Of a stretch of DNA of 57,395 bases, positions 8,101-16,413 are shown in pieces (positions within the stretch are counted from its first letter, which is position 1; every line of letters starts with the position of its first letter). The position numbers and the translations under genes were made by a program. The stretch covers positions 196,675-254,069 of the forward strand of contig JAHEYU010000003.1 in the NCBI GenBank assembly GCA_023251435.1, in the 5' to 3' direction. The notes under the pieces were generated by a model. That model did not search any database. It was not told the origin of the DNA and was given only the letters and a program-made list of their open reading frames with translations. Source of the stretch: Bacteroidota bacterium. GTDB lineage: Bacteria; Bacteroidota; Bacteroidia; Bacteroidales; Prolixibacteraceae.

Positions 8101-10219
8101 CAGAATAAGTTCCATAATCATTTGGATATCCTCCAAAAGAGCTGAAGTTTCTCACTAATTCGGGCAGATAATCGTTCGATAGTCCTGATTTCTCCAATAA
8201 TTGACTGAATAAACTATTTAATCCTTTGTAAAATTCTTCTTTTCTTTTTACCGAATAGAAGAAGTGCCATAGTTTATACTCTGTTTCACTAGACAGGAAT
8301 AACTTATAATCAAAGCCATTAACACGTTTAGTTCTTAATATGAACTCATGTCTTGTGGTATTACAGGGTTCTTTCTCTGAAGTAAAATTCCATTTGTAGT
8401 TTTCGGACTTAATTGTTTTATCATTGTAAGTTTTGCTCAAAAAATCAAGAATATTTTTCTCTGTAACAAAGTCCTTATCATTGAGATAGTCAAACAGTTT
8501 TTCTCTGATTTCTAATGAATTAAGATATTGGGATGTTACATCAATGTTTAATTTTGTCTCATTGTTAACAACGTCTTGTTTCTTCATTATTTTGAGTCGT
8601 TTAACAAACTGCCAAAGTCTGAACTCCTGAAATAATGGATTGAATTTATGGATTGCTTTAATTGGAACATCTACACTTTTATGAGTTTCTCCATCTCTGT
8701 ACTTTCTTGTTTCATATACACAGTCGGCAATCAAAGATTTTTTGGATTTCAAATCACGTTGATGCATTAAAATGTCTTCTTTAATTAGATAATTAAAATC
8801 TAACTCTTTGATTGTCTTTTGATGATTAATATTGTTTGGATACAATAGTTTTATTGCCTGTTCATACAATATTCTGTTTTTTAATTCCGGATGAAACCTT
8901 TCTTGATTTACAAATATTCTATCCAATTCTTCTCGGTAATAATCACGTTCAATGACTGTTACTAAATCACCTTTGATTCTCTGTTTCGGATTTTGCAATA
9001 GATTGTAATAGACAAAAGAAGCTATTCCTACCGTATTGTTCTTTGTGTTGAAATTGGTTATCGAAGTTTCTGTTTTTAGCTTCATCAATGTCCAATCCTC
9101 TTCTTTAGGTATCCCAATATTTCGCCCTTTGTCTACACCTTTTAATATTCGCTCCCCATTTTCATTATACTTTGTCTTTATAATGAAATCTCTCTTTGTG
9201 TCTTTCCACTTAGGAGTGAATCGACTCTGCTGTTCCTTAATCCAGCCAGTTTCTAGTTCTATCTCAAAAACAAAGTTCTCTTTTCTCTTTTGCCAAGTAT
9301 TTTGGACGTTGGTAATGCGTAATTCTCTAATCTCGTTGACGACGTATTCTGTTTTAGAGTTATCGATCTCTCCAGCATCATTAAATTTCGAAACCCTTTC
9401 AATTTCTTTCAAATCACCGATCTCCGTGATGGGAATTGTGGATTCTTCTTTATAGCGAAATAATTCAAGTGCCTCATTATTAATATCCGAAAGTACTATT
9501 TCATAGATGTCTTTCTCTTCAAGTTTTTGAACACTTTTTACTTTGCCAATAAAAGTATCTGATCTTTCTCCCTCTTTTTGCACTTTCTCATCCTGTCCAA
9601 TAACTTTTTCATAACCTCTTTTCTGGTTGAAACTTAATGTTATCCAAGCCAATTGTTCTTTTGTTAATTCAAAACTTGGGTCAGTTACAGCCTTATGCCT
9701 TAAATAATACAGTGTCCAATCATGTGGCAATTTTGTTACGTTGCCATTTCTCTTTTGATAGAATAGTTCGGGGTGACGTAATTTGAAGTCAGCTTCCATT
9801 TTTTCATAGGCATCCATAAAAAGGAACTGATCTTTCCCATTCTCGCCTTTATAATAGGCTAATTTTACTTCTGCTCCTTTTTTTAACTTACCACTTCGTT
9901 TTCCTTTTTCGTTTTCAAACTCAATTGAAAGTTGATAATGCGAAGGCAAAGTATTTAATAGATTTAGAATACAATGAAGTCGGTCTCTTCTTAAAAGGTA
10001 TCGTTCGTTTAATTTTCGAGGCGTACGCCTCTCTGTCCTTTGTGCAGCAGCACTTGAAAGTTTTGCTCCGCTTTCAAATTTTGCAATCTCAGCGGCATCC
10101 ATATTTAGTATCCGAGAACCAAGCCCTAAGATTCTTACTATTCTTTTATGATGTTCAATTTCTACCAGAGCCCAACCTATCGAGTTGGTTCCTAAATCCA
10201 GTCCTAAAATTTTTTTCAT
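5189..10219 (-). CDS. cas9: CRISPR-associated endonuclease Cas9, large type II-C form
   Basis: A 1676-aa Cas9, RNA-guided DNA nuclease. RuvC-I has Asp8 in ILGLDLGTNSIGWALVE. An arginine-rich bridge helix follows (QRTERRTPRKLNERYLLRRD). RuvC-II has Glu848 in IHIELGREMKKN. HNH has His985 in YEIEHIFPQER followed by LSNKV. RuvC-III has His1181 and Asp1184 in HRHHAMDALVIA. All catalytic residues are present. The protein is unusually long for II-C, with about 840 residues between RuvC-I and RuvC-II and about 490 after RuvC-III, a size more like Francisella II-B Cas9. The gene is visibly more AT-rich than the metabolic genes around it, suggesting transfer. It heads the operon cas9-RAYT-cas1-cas2; tracrRNA starts divergently 42 bp upstream. 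Confidence 0.98.
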   Translation of the reverse strand: MKKILGLDLGTNSIGWALVEIEHHKRIVRILGLGSRILNMDAAEIAKFESGAKLSSAAAQRTERRTPRKLNERYLLRRDRLHCILNLLNTLPSHYQLSIEFENEKGKRSGKLKKGAEVKLAYYKGENGKDQFLFMDAYEKMEADFKLRHPELFYQKRNGNVTKLPHDWTLYYLRHKAVTDPSFELTKEQLAWITLSFNQKRGYEKVIGQDEKVQKEGERSDTFIGKVKSVQKLEEKDIYEIVLSDINNEALELFRYKEESTIPITEIGDLKEIERVSKFNDAGEIDNSKTEYVVNEIRELRITNVQNTWQKRKENFVFEIELETGWIKEQQSRFTPKWKDTKRDFIIKTKYNENGERILKGVDKGRNIGIPKEEDWTLMKLKTETSITNFNTKNNTVGIASFVYYNLLQNPKQRIKGDLVTVIERDYYREELDRIFVNQERFHPELKNRILYEQAIKLLYPNNINHQKTIKELDFNYLIKEDILMHQRDLKSKKSLIADCVYETRKYRDGETHKSVDVPIKAIHKFNPLFQEFRLWQFVKRLKIMKKQDVVNNETKLNIDVTSQYLNSLEIREKLFDYLNDKDFVTEKNILDFLSKTYNDKTIKSENYKWNFTSEKEPCNTTRHEFILRTKRVNGFDYKLFLSSETEYKLWHFFYSVKRKEEFYKGLNSLFSQLLEKSGLSNDYLPELVRNFSSFGGYPNDYGTYSEKAIKKLLPFLRLGKYWNAKEIENNLKKDLPDEIIKKAIDKESINGEINDFQGFWISSACYLVYGRYSEVGEVEFWNSPYDIEKYLKNEFKQHSLNNPIVEKVLVETLHLVKDVWKYFGEKLGEDEKGNPVYAKLFDKIHIELGREMKKNNKQKEKDDKQNKENRKTNERIIEILKELKKENTSLEVKSPFQQEKLRILEEGLLSAIEFDKDTTEYNLPEGKITKKQIKEITTKEITKVSRSDFERYKLWLDQRYQSPYTGQIIKLSDLFDRKKYEIEHIFPQERITLNALSNKVICETEINKEKKSNTGYGFILSANEKEIYCAAHDAKVRILSVEGYEQLVNQNFIDKKREILLSKDIPGDFTNSQKVNMQYISKMAMKLLSNIVREKDEDTYRSKNVVATNGTITSELKRHWKLNEAWNELTSPRFKRLNELTNSNLFGDYRKINGHDVFVNDVPEAIKKDFDPKRIDHRHHAMDALVIALTTEEHVQYLNNISSQEENDEQKLKSRKGLKYILTNSRRGFNDEKEWYFLPPAQTKSAEGIYEFEYQYKETKSKVFKDIAKEALDNTVASFKQKNRIIRQRWNKYLKYNEIEKIEIHKEENLELKKKYNVRQALHLDTFYGKVKLQNNEKTNTNVIEVDFRTAIEENYDFFETDIIDRIRILRVQKLSNSEIISLLSSEYPKVRVYAKFVASRFGNELTSLASSDKIRKALESITDSGIQKILLNHLENYKGKIDDEGKEIAPQTLAFSPEGIKELNQNIRSLNNGKSHQPIYKVRMADAMGTKFPVSEDGLKSSKYVATAGGSNAFCGVYQKGNERKYYIPTLRESLVNLKEGFDPCPQTHPEYPDYKLIFKLNPNDLVYVPEASEFENYETVNLNNISIDQLNRVYRFTDGSGTTMNFIPVNVANLLFNMSKKEQEKIGLNLFIQNELGVGSPQSKNQNSFDGVQIKSVCWKLKVDRLGNISRIS

Positions 10220-10226
10220 GGTTAAG

Positions 10227-10256
10227 TTGATTTATGTTATTAGTTTAATATCTTTG
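10227..10256 (+). promoter_or_regulatory. Promoter of tracrRNA
   Basis: TTG at 10227-10229, a 19-nt spacer and TATCTTTG at 10249-10256 match the Bacteroidota -33/-7 promoter. The predicted start, about 5-7 nt downstream, falls at the first base of the anti-repeat. Confidence 0.65.
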
Positions 10257-10260
10257 ACTC

Positions 10261-10348
10261 ACAATTTGAAAGCAAATCACAATAAGGATTATTCCGTTGT
10301 GAAAACATTTAAGTCACCCTCGTCTTACAATACGGGGGTATTTTTTTT
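10261..10348 (+). ncRNA. tracrRNA
   Basis: Positions 10261-10282 are perfectly complementary over 22 nt to the start of the CRISPR repeat (anti-repeat ACAATTTGAAAGC...). Then comes a nexus-type stem (CACAA...AAGGATTATTCC...TTGTG), a short linker AAAACATTTAAG, and a terminal hairpin ACCCTCGT/ACGGGGGT (10316-10339) followed by eight T residues. This is the expected architecture of a II-C tracrRNA of about 88 nt, transcribed divergently from cas9. It directs crRNA maturation and Cas9 loading. The 5' end is inferred from the promoter match. Confidence 0.92.
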
Positions 10349-10403
10349 GATAAATTTTTCGAAAATATTCATTGCAAAATTTTATTAAGTGATCAATGCG
10401 TCT

Positions 10404-10429
10404 AAAGCGGCCTTAACGGGTCGCTTTTT
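10404..10429 (+). terminator. Possible secondary terminator downstream of tracrRNA
   Basis: A weak stem AAAGCG/CGCTTT with a 12-nt loop is followed by T residues, 56 bp beyond the main tracrRNA terminator. It may be a backup terminator; the support is only structural. Confidence 0.35.
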
Positions 10430-10530
10430 CGTTTTTAAATTTACAATAATTATTTGCAATATTTTATGGTTTAATTGGGAAGATCGATAATTTTCAAAAA
10501 AAATATTATATGCCAGCAAAATGATAGATA

Positions 10531-10561
10531 AGCAGCCGGAGTAAACAGATTCGGCTGCTTT
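10531..10561 (+). terminator. Terminator-like hairpin in the gap after tracrRNA
   Basis: An 8-bp stem AGCAGCCG/CGGCTGCT with a 13-nt loop and a short T run. No gene is visible immediately upstream, so it may end an unseen small RNA or be a relic. The rest of 10350-10638 shows no gene. Confidence 0.4.
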
Positions 10562-10638
10562 GTAATAATCAGGTTAACAAATACTTCGTTACAATTATTG
10601 CATGCGGATGACATGCAGAGGAATCTGTTTCATTAATC

Positions 10639-10664
10639 AAGTTGGAAACTTCCGCACCCATAAA
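10639..10664 (+). repeat. Right copy of 26-bp direct repeat bracketing the CRISPR-Cas locus
   Basis: AAGTTGGAAACTTCCG followed by CACCCATAAA differs from the left copy at 916-941 in only two positions and has the same orientation. It ends 6 bp before the IS1182 remnant. Confidence 0.7.
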
Positions 10665-10703
10665 AACTAAGAGGCTGTCTCAAAAGAGTTCAGCCTCTTT
10701 TTA

Positions 10704-10933
10704 GTATGTAGGGCATGGTATTAAGCTAACAGGATGCAAGTTCCTGTATGTGATGAGTTGACAGGAAACATTAGCGATTGGCAAGGGTGTTGCGGGTGAC
10801 TGCAAATCTGAAAGAAGCCATCAGCAAAACTGAAGTTCTGACGAACAGAAACCAGATATAAGGCTCACTATAGAAGGCAAATGAGCTATGGATTGGGAAT
10901 GCCCCAAAGTCAACCGTAACTCAAGCGAGTAAA
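10704..10933 (+). mobile_element. Group II intron 5' fragment (domain I region), truncated
   Basis: The segment begins GTATGTAGGGCATGGT directly after a terminator-like hairpin. It aligns with the sequence starting at 57283. Both copies contain GGCAAGGGTGT and ATCTGAAAGAA, the landmarks I recognise from bacterial group II intron domain I, and copy 1 continues with CTGACGAACAG and ATATAAGGC. Stems covary between copies: ACAG/CTGT here versus GCAG/CTGC at 57308-57326. The fragment stops where transposase-coding sequence resumes. There is no intron RT in this copy. The class is not assigned. Confidence 0.5.
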
Positions 10934-11032
10934 TCAGGCAGAACGTGCATAAAACACCGCAAACAGCGATCGGCAGATGTAGAGGCAACCTTTGGAAACA
11001 TCAAACAAAACAAAGGTTTTAGAAGATTTATG
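10934..11032 (+). pseudogene. IS1182-family transposase, C-terminal remnant
   Basis: One frame encodes HRKQRSADVEATFGNIKQNK followed by GFRRFM, the conserved C-terminal signature of IS1182-type DDE transposases. Nothing upstream of it is transposase-like, and the normal continuation after RRFM is lost. It is a dead fragment inside the element 10670-11119. Confidence 0.75.
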
Positions 11033-11180
11033 TCTTGTCAAAACAAAAAGCCAACTCAAAAAAACGGGAGAAAGTGTAAAAAGAAAAACCGTCCCAAATT
11101 TTGTTTTGAGACGGCCTCTTTTTATTTATATTTTAGATGTCAGCCCCTTGGGATGCATTTAATTTTATGATGTTTTTGTC

Positions 11181-11378
11181 TTATGCATAATCTAAATCGT
11201 CGTCGTCAGAATTATAATCAAGTTCGCCAGGATTTTCATCTGAAAAATCGTCGTAAATCGACAATCTTTTTTTAGAGCTCTTGTCCTTCTGTAATTTAGG
11301 TCCTTTAATCGTATCACCATCTGCTTTTAAAGAGAGAACACCTTTCTTAGTAATTTTCAGATTCTTGTTTGTTTTCAT
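11181..11378 (-). CDS. Small hypothetical protein with acidic C-terminus
   Basis: A 65-aa protein with a lysine-rich N-terminal half (KTNKNLKITKKG) and an acidic tail ending in DDDDLDYA. There is no signal peptide or transmembrane segment. It is isolated between the IS remnant and a long AT-rich leader, about 60 bp from the IS right end. I do not recognise the family. The composition is protein-like and the frame is uninterrupted, but a short isolated ORF of this kind could be spurious. Confidence 0.45.
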   Translation of the reverse strand: MKTNKNLKITKKGVLSLKADGDTIKGPKLQKDKSSKKRLSIYDDFSDENPGELDYNSDDDDLDYA

Positions 11379-11647
11379 TTTAGAAAAATCTAAAAGTTTG
11401 ATAATTAAGATTTTAAAAGTTTATAAATAGTTTTATTATTTGATTGTTAAACTATGAAAAAATAAATAAATATTACAATCTTTTTTTTGAAAAAATAATT
11501 TGCATTTTTTTGAGTTACTGATAATGTGTTTATTATGGTCGATATGGAAATTTGATAAAATAAAATACGACAAAAAGGATTAAAAGTTTCCTGATAAAAT
11601 TCTAACCAGTGAAATAATTATAAATTCGTTCCAGCAATTAGATTAAT

Positions 11648-13585
11648 ATGAAAATCAGCCTCATTACTATACTTGTCTTTCTTACCGTTTTTTCTTTCGG
11701 ACAAAGCTATTCTACGAATGACAAAAAAGCGATCAGGCTTTTTGAGCAGGCAAAACAAGCATCCGGAAATTATCTTTATGGCAAATCGCTGGTAATGTTG
11801 AATGATGCGCTTGCTTTGGATCCTGATTTTCTTGAAGCATACCTGATGAAGTCGGACATTTATCAGGAAATGGACTCTGTTTCTTTACAAATAAAATCTC
11901 TTGAATCAGCTATCCTAATTAACCCTACCAAGTTTCCGAAAGTGTATTATTCGCTCGGAAATGCTTGTTATCGTTCGGGTTATTATCAAAAAGCAGTTGA
12001 GTCCTTCAGAAAATATCTCAGTTATGCAGGTGAGAAAGGAACATTTGCTGAAAAAGCAAAGCAAAATATTGAAAAATGCATGGGAGCCGACATTTTATTG
12101 AAAGAACCTGTCCCTTTCGAATCTGTAAATCTTGGGCCAAACATCAATTCGGCTGACGACGATTACTGGCCAAGTATAACTGTTGATGGAAAGACGATGA
12201 TTTTTACAAGGTTATCAGACAAGTATAATCCAACCGGACAAGGGCAACTGATAGAACAGGAAGATTTTTACACATCAAAGCTGATAAATGATGAATGGCA
12301 GCCAAGTGAACCTCTTGCTTCTATAAATACTATATACAATGAGGGTGCGCAATCAATCTCGACCGATGGCAATTTGTTGTTTTATACGGCTTGCAACAGA
12401 AAAGATGGTATTGGCAGTTGTGATATCTATTTTTCGAGAAACGATTGCGGTGTTTGGTCGCTACCACAAAATACCGGAGAACCTGTAAATTCGACTGCCT
12501 GGGAATCGCAGCCATCGATTTCGGCCAATGGTGAATCGCTTTATTTTGTAAGCAGCCGTCGCGGTGGAAAAGGCGGTATGGATATCTGGAAATGTAAATT
12601 GCTTGCATTCACAAACGAGGGATTGCCTGTATGGAGTAATGCTGTAAATCTTGGTGATTCGATCAACACTCCCGGAAACGAGATGTCGCCGTTTATTCAT
12701 TCTGATGGGAAAACCCTGTATTTTGCTTCCGATTACTGGCCCGGAATGGGCGGTTTCGATATGTTTTACAGCCGTTTGATAAATGATTCTGTCTGGGCAA
12801 AACCTCACAATATAGGTTACCCGATTAACTCCTTCAAAGACGAACAGGGTCTGATAGTGGACGCATCAGGCAAAAATGCGTATTATTCATCTGATCGGCC
12901 AGGTTCGCAGCGCATGGATATTTATTCGTTTGAATTGCATAAAAAAGCCCGGCCAACTTCGGTTTCGTACATTAAGGGAAGGGTGAGGGACGCTGTTTCG
13001 GGGAAGCCGCTCAATGCTAAAGTTGAGTTGATTGATCTGGCTAATTCAACTTCGGTAATAAAAGCAGAATCGTGCGACGAAAACGGCGAATTTTTGATGT
13101 GTCTTCCGTTAGGAAAAGAGTATGCTTTTAATGTTTCGAAGGAAGGGTATTTGTTCTATTCACAAAACTTTCAGATGAAAGAACGGATGGAAATAATTGA
13201 TCCTTATATACTTGAAATCAAGCTAAACGAGATAGAAGTTGGTGGATCGGTAGTTCTTCGAAATGTGTTTTTCAATACCGGATCGTATCAATTATTGCCT
13301 GAATCGAAGATTGAACTTCAACGATTGATCGATTTTCTGATTTTGAACAAAACCTTGTATATTGAATTGGAAGGTCACACCGATAATGTGGGCGGCGAAG
13401 ATATGAACCGGAAGCTTTCTGAATCGAGAGCAGAAGAAGTTTACAAATACCTTGTCAATCAAGGAATTGAAAAATACAGAATGACTTTCAGGGGATTTTG
13501 GTATTCACAGCCTATAAGTACGAACGAAACAATCGAAGGACGTGCTTTAAACCGTAGAACAGAGTTTAAGATTACCAGAAAGTAG
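11648..13585 (+). CDS. PorE-like outer-membrane protein (TPR, PD40 propeller, carboxypeptidase-regulatory domain, OmpA)
   Basis: A 645-aa protein with a signal peptide (about residues 1-19), TPR-like helices (about 25-145), a PD40/WD40-type beta-propeller (about 165-430), a carboxypeptidase regulatory-like fold beginning SYIKGRVRDAVSGKPLNAKV (about 438-535), and an OmpA C-terminal peptidoglycan-binding domain (about 536-645, with EGHTDNVGGEDMNRKLSESR). This order and length match PorE (PG1058 in Porphyromonas gingivalis), a periplasmic type IX secretion component thought to anchor the machinery to peptidoglycan. Bacteroidota genomes carry several paralogues of this architecture, so the T9SS role is likely but not certain. 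Three or more T9SS-exported proteins occur in this window. Confidence 0.82.
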   Translation: MKISLITILVFLTVFSFGQSYSTNDKKAIRLFEQAKQASGNYLYGKSLVMLNDALALDPDFLEAYLMKSDIYQEMDSVSLQIKSLESAILINPTKFPKVYYSLGNACYRSGYYQKAVESFRKYLSYAGEKGTFAEKAKQNIEKCMGADILLKEPVPFESVNLGPNINSADDDYWPSITVDGKTMIFTRLSDKYNPTGQGQLIEQEDFYTSKLINDEWQPSEPLASINTIYNEGAQSISTDGNLLFYTACNRKDGIGSCDIYFSRNDCGVWSLPQNTGEPVNSTAWESQPSISANGESLYFVSSRRGGKGGMDIWKCKLLAFTNEGLPVWSNAVNLGDSINTPGNEMSPFIHSDGKTLYFASDYWPGMGGFDMFYSRLINDSVWAKPHNIGYPINSFKDEQGLIVDASGKNAYYSSDRPGSQRMDIYSFELHKKARPTSVSYIKGRVRDAVSGKPLNAKVELIDLANSTSVIKAESCDENGEFLMCLPLGKEYAFNVSKEGYLFYSQNFQMKERMEIIDPYILEIKLNEIEVGGSVVLRNVFFNTGSYQLLPESKIELQRLIDFLILNKTLYIELEGHTDNVGGEDMNRKLSESRAEEVYKYLVNQGIEKYRMTFRGFWYSQPISTNETIEGRALNRRTEFKITRK

Positions 13586-13586
13586 T

Positions 13587-13994
13587 TTACCTGAGCCCAT
13601 TCTTATAAAAACATTCCCGGTATTTCATATCCTCTACCAAAATATGGTGTGTAATCCAGGTTTTCAGAAAGTTGATTAATTCGAAAGAAGAAGTTAGTTT
13701 TCCCAATTTGGCATCTGACTTTATCGAAGCAATTTTTTCAATAAATCCCTGATGCTCTTTTATATGCTCTTCAGTTTCGGCATAGTTGAACTGCTTAAAG
13801 AAAAATTGCTCTTTATGAAAATGCATCACTGCATATTTCTCTAATTCAGCAATAATCTGAATGGTAGCGGGAACAGCCTGCCCGGCATTGAGCGCATCAA
13901 ACAACTTATTTAGCAGCCTGAAAATTTCTTTGTGCTGATCGTCGATAGACTGGAATCCAACGCTATATTTTTGTTCCCATTGGTAGCCTTGCAT
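13587..13994 (-). CDS. Bacteriohemerythrin
   Basis: A 135-aa four-helix hemerythrin with the full set of di-iron ligands visible: His21 in DDQHKEIF, His and Glu in MHFHKEQFFF, two His in EEHIKEHQGF, and His and Asp in WITHHILVEDMKY. Such proteins bind O2 reversibly, for storage, sensing or delivery, consistent with a microaerobic lifestyle and the nearby cytochrome bd genes. The gene converges on the PorE-like gene with only 1 bp between stop codons. Confidence 0.93.
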   Translation of the reverse strand: MQGYQWEQKYSVGFQSIDDQHKEIFRLLNKLFDALNAGQAVPATIQIIAELEKYAVMHFHKEQFFFKQFNYAETEEHIKEHQGFIEKIASIKSDAKLGKLTSSFELINFLKTWITHHILVEDMKYRECFYKNGLR

Positions 13995-14067
13995 ATTCTT
14001 TAAATTAAAAACTCAAAGCAAATTATTTTTACCGAAATTCCATTGTTTTTTATGCTTTTTACCAGTA

Positions 14068-15009
14068 TTAAATCTGAAAATCGAGATTGAAGCGCAATGG
14101 CTCATCTAAATTATATGGAGTTGCCTGGTATACGTAATAGTTTAACCAATTAGAAATTAATAGATTGGAATGACCTCTCCAACGCATTACAGGTTCCTGG
14201 GTCGGGTCGTTTTCAGGATAATAATTTGCCGGAATATTTATCGGAAGGTTTTTCTTTAAATCGCGTTTGTACTCTGTGTCCAGGGTAAATCTTGAATATT
14301 CGGAATGACCTGTAATAAAGAACTGGCGGCCATCGTGAGTCATCACCATGTTTACTCCTGATTTGTCTGATTTTGAGGCGATCTTCAATGCCTTAATCTT
14401 TTTAATATCAGCTTCCCGAACTTCGGAATGGCGCGAATGAGGCACAAAATACTCGTCATCAAATCCCCTGAAAATAGGCAATGTATTGTTCACATTCTTG
14501 TGCCTGAAAACTCCAAACATTTTATCGGGAAGTATATATTTTGGAACGCCGTAAAAATGGTACAACCCGGCCTGCGCTGCCCAGCAAATAAACATCGAAG
14601 AAGTAACATGTTGTTTCGACCATTCGAATATATCTGTCAGCTCCTTCCAATAGGTAACTTCCTCAAAAGGAAGCATTTCAACTGGTGCACCGGTGAAAAT
14701 AATTCCATCGTAATTATGAGATTTCAGCTGGTCGAAAGTCTTGTAAAAAGCTTTCATGTGAACATCTGAAGTATTTTTTGATTGATGTCCTTTCATACGA
14801 AGGAATTCAATTTCGATCTGTAGCGGAGTATTGGAAAGAAGCCGGATTAAATCGGTTTCTGTCGTTATTTTAACCGGCATCAGGTTGACAATGATTATTT
14901 TTAATGGGCGAATATCCTGATGTGCCGCACGCGATTCGTCCATAATAAATATATTCTCTTTCTCGAGCAATTCAACAGCGGGTAATTGATTTGGAATATT
15001 AATTGGCAT
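14068..15009 (-). CDS. metA: Homoserine O-acetyltransferase, MetA family
   Basis: A 313-aa MetA-family acyltransferase. The nucleophile is Cys142 in MFICWAAQAGLYHFYG, and the catalytic His/Glu lie in PHSRHSEVRE. Position 111 is Glu (GAPVEMLPF); in this family Glu111 marks acetyl-CoA users while Gly111 marks succinyl-CoA users. O-acetylhomoserine is the substrate of the MetY encoded just upstream, so the pair forms the direct sulfhydrylation route to homocysteine. It is the last gene of a three-gene methionine operon, 73 bp after metY with a strong stem-loop between them. Confidence 0.94.
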   Translation of the reverse strand: MPINIPNQLPAVELLEKENIFIMDESRAAHQDIRPLKIIIVNLMPVKITTETDLIRLLSNTPLQIEIEFLRMKGHQSKNTSDVHMKAFYKTFDQLKSHNYDGIIFTGAPVEMLPFEEVTYWKELTDIFEWSKQHVTSSMFICWAAQAGLYHFYGVPKYILPDKMFGVFRHKNVNNTLPIFRGFDDEYFVPHSRHSEVREADIKKIKALKIASKSDKSGVNMVMTHDGRQFFITGHSEYSRFTLDTEYKRDLKKNLPINIPANYYPENDPTQEPVMRWRGHSNLLISNWLNYYVYQATPYNLDEPLRFNLDFQI

Positions 15010-15032
15010 AATATCAATAGTTTAATTTGTAA

Positions 15033-15067
15033 TACCGGAATCTCTGGTTGAAGCAGAGATTCCGGTA
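15033..15067 (-). other. Intercistronic stem-loop between metY and metA
   Basis: A perfect 13-bp stem (TACCGGAATCTCT/AGAGATTCCGGTA) with a 9-nt loop. No T run follows on the minus strand, so it is unlikely to be a terminator. It could protect or process the metY mRNA. Confidence 0.6.
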
Positions 15068-15082
15068 AAAAGTGATGTGAAA

Positions 15083-16405
<1,323 letters not shown>

Positions 16406-16413
16406 TTAAAAAT

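Larger units (their letters stand above)
10670..11119 (+). mobile_element. Gutted IS1182-family element (about 450 bp) with inverted ends
   Basis: The left end AGAGGCTGTCTCAAAA (10670-10685) and right end TTTTGAGACGGCCTCT (11104-11119) are inverted repeats matching at 15 of 16 positions, typical of IS1182-family ends in Bacteroidota. Inside, only the C-terminal piece of the transposase remains, preceded by foreign sequence resembling the 5' part of a group II intron. The left end also folds into a terminator-like hairpin (GAGGCTG...CAGCCTC and T run). The element cannot encode an active transposase. Confidence 0.7.

Noticed and set aside
5189-10219. Type II-B assignment because of the FnCas9-like length
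   Set aside because: There is no cas4, and the 47-bp repeat and gene set fit II-C.
6280-10230. Plus- and minus-strand frames of 60-140 aa overlapping cas9
   Set aside because: They are shadows of the long Cas9 frame with low-complexity composition and no family signature.
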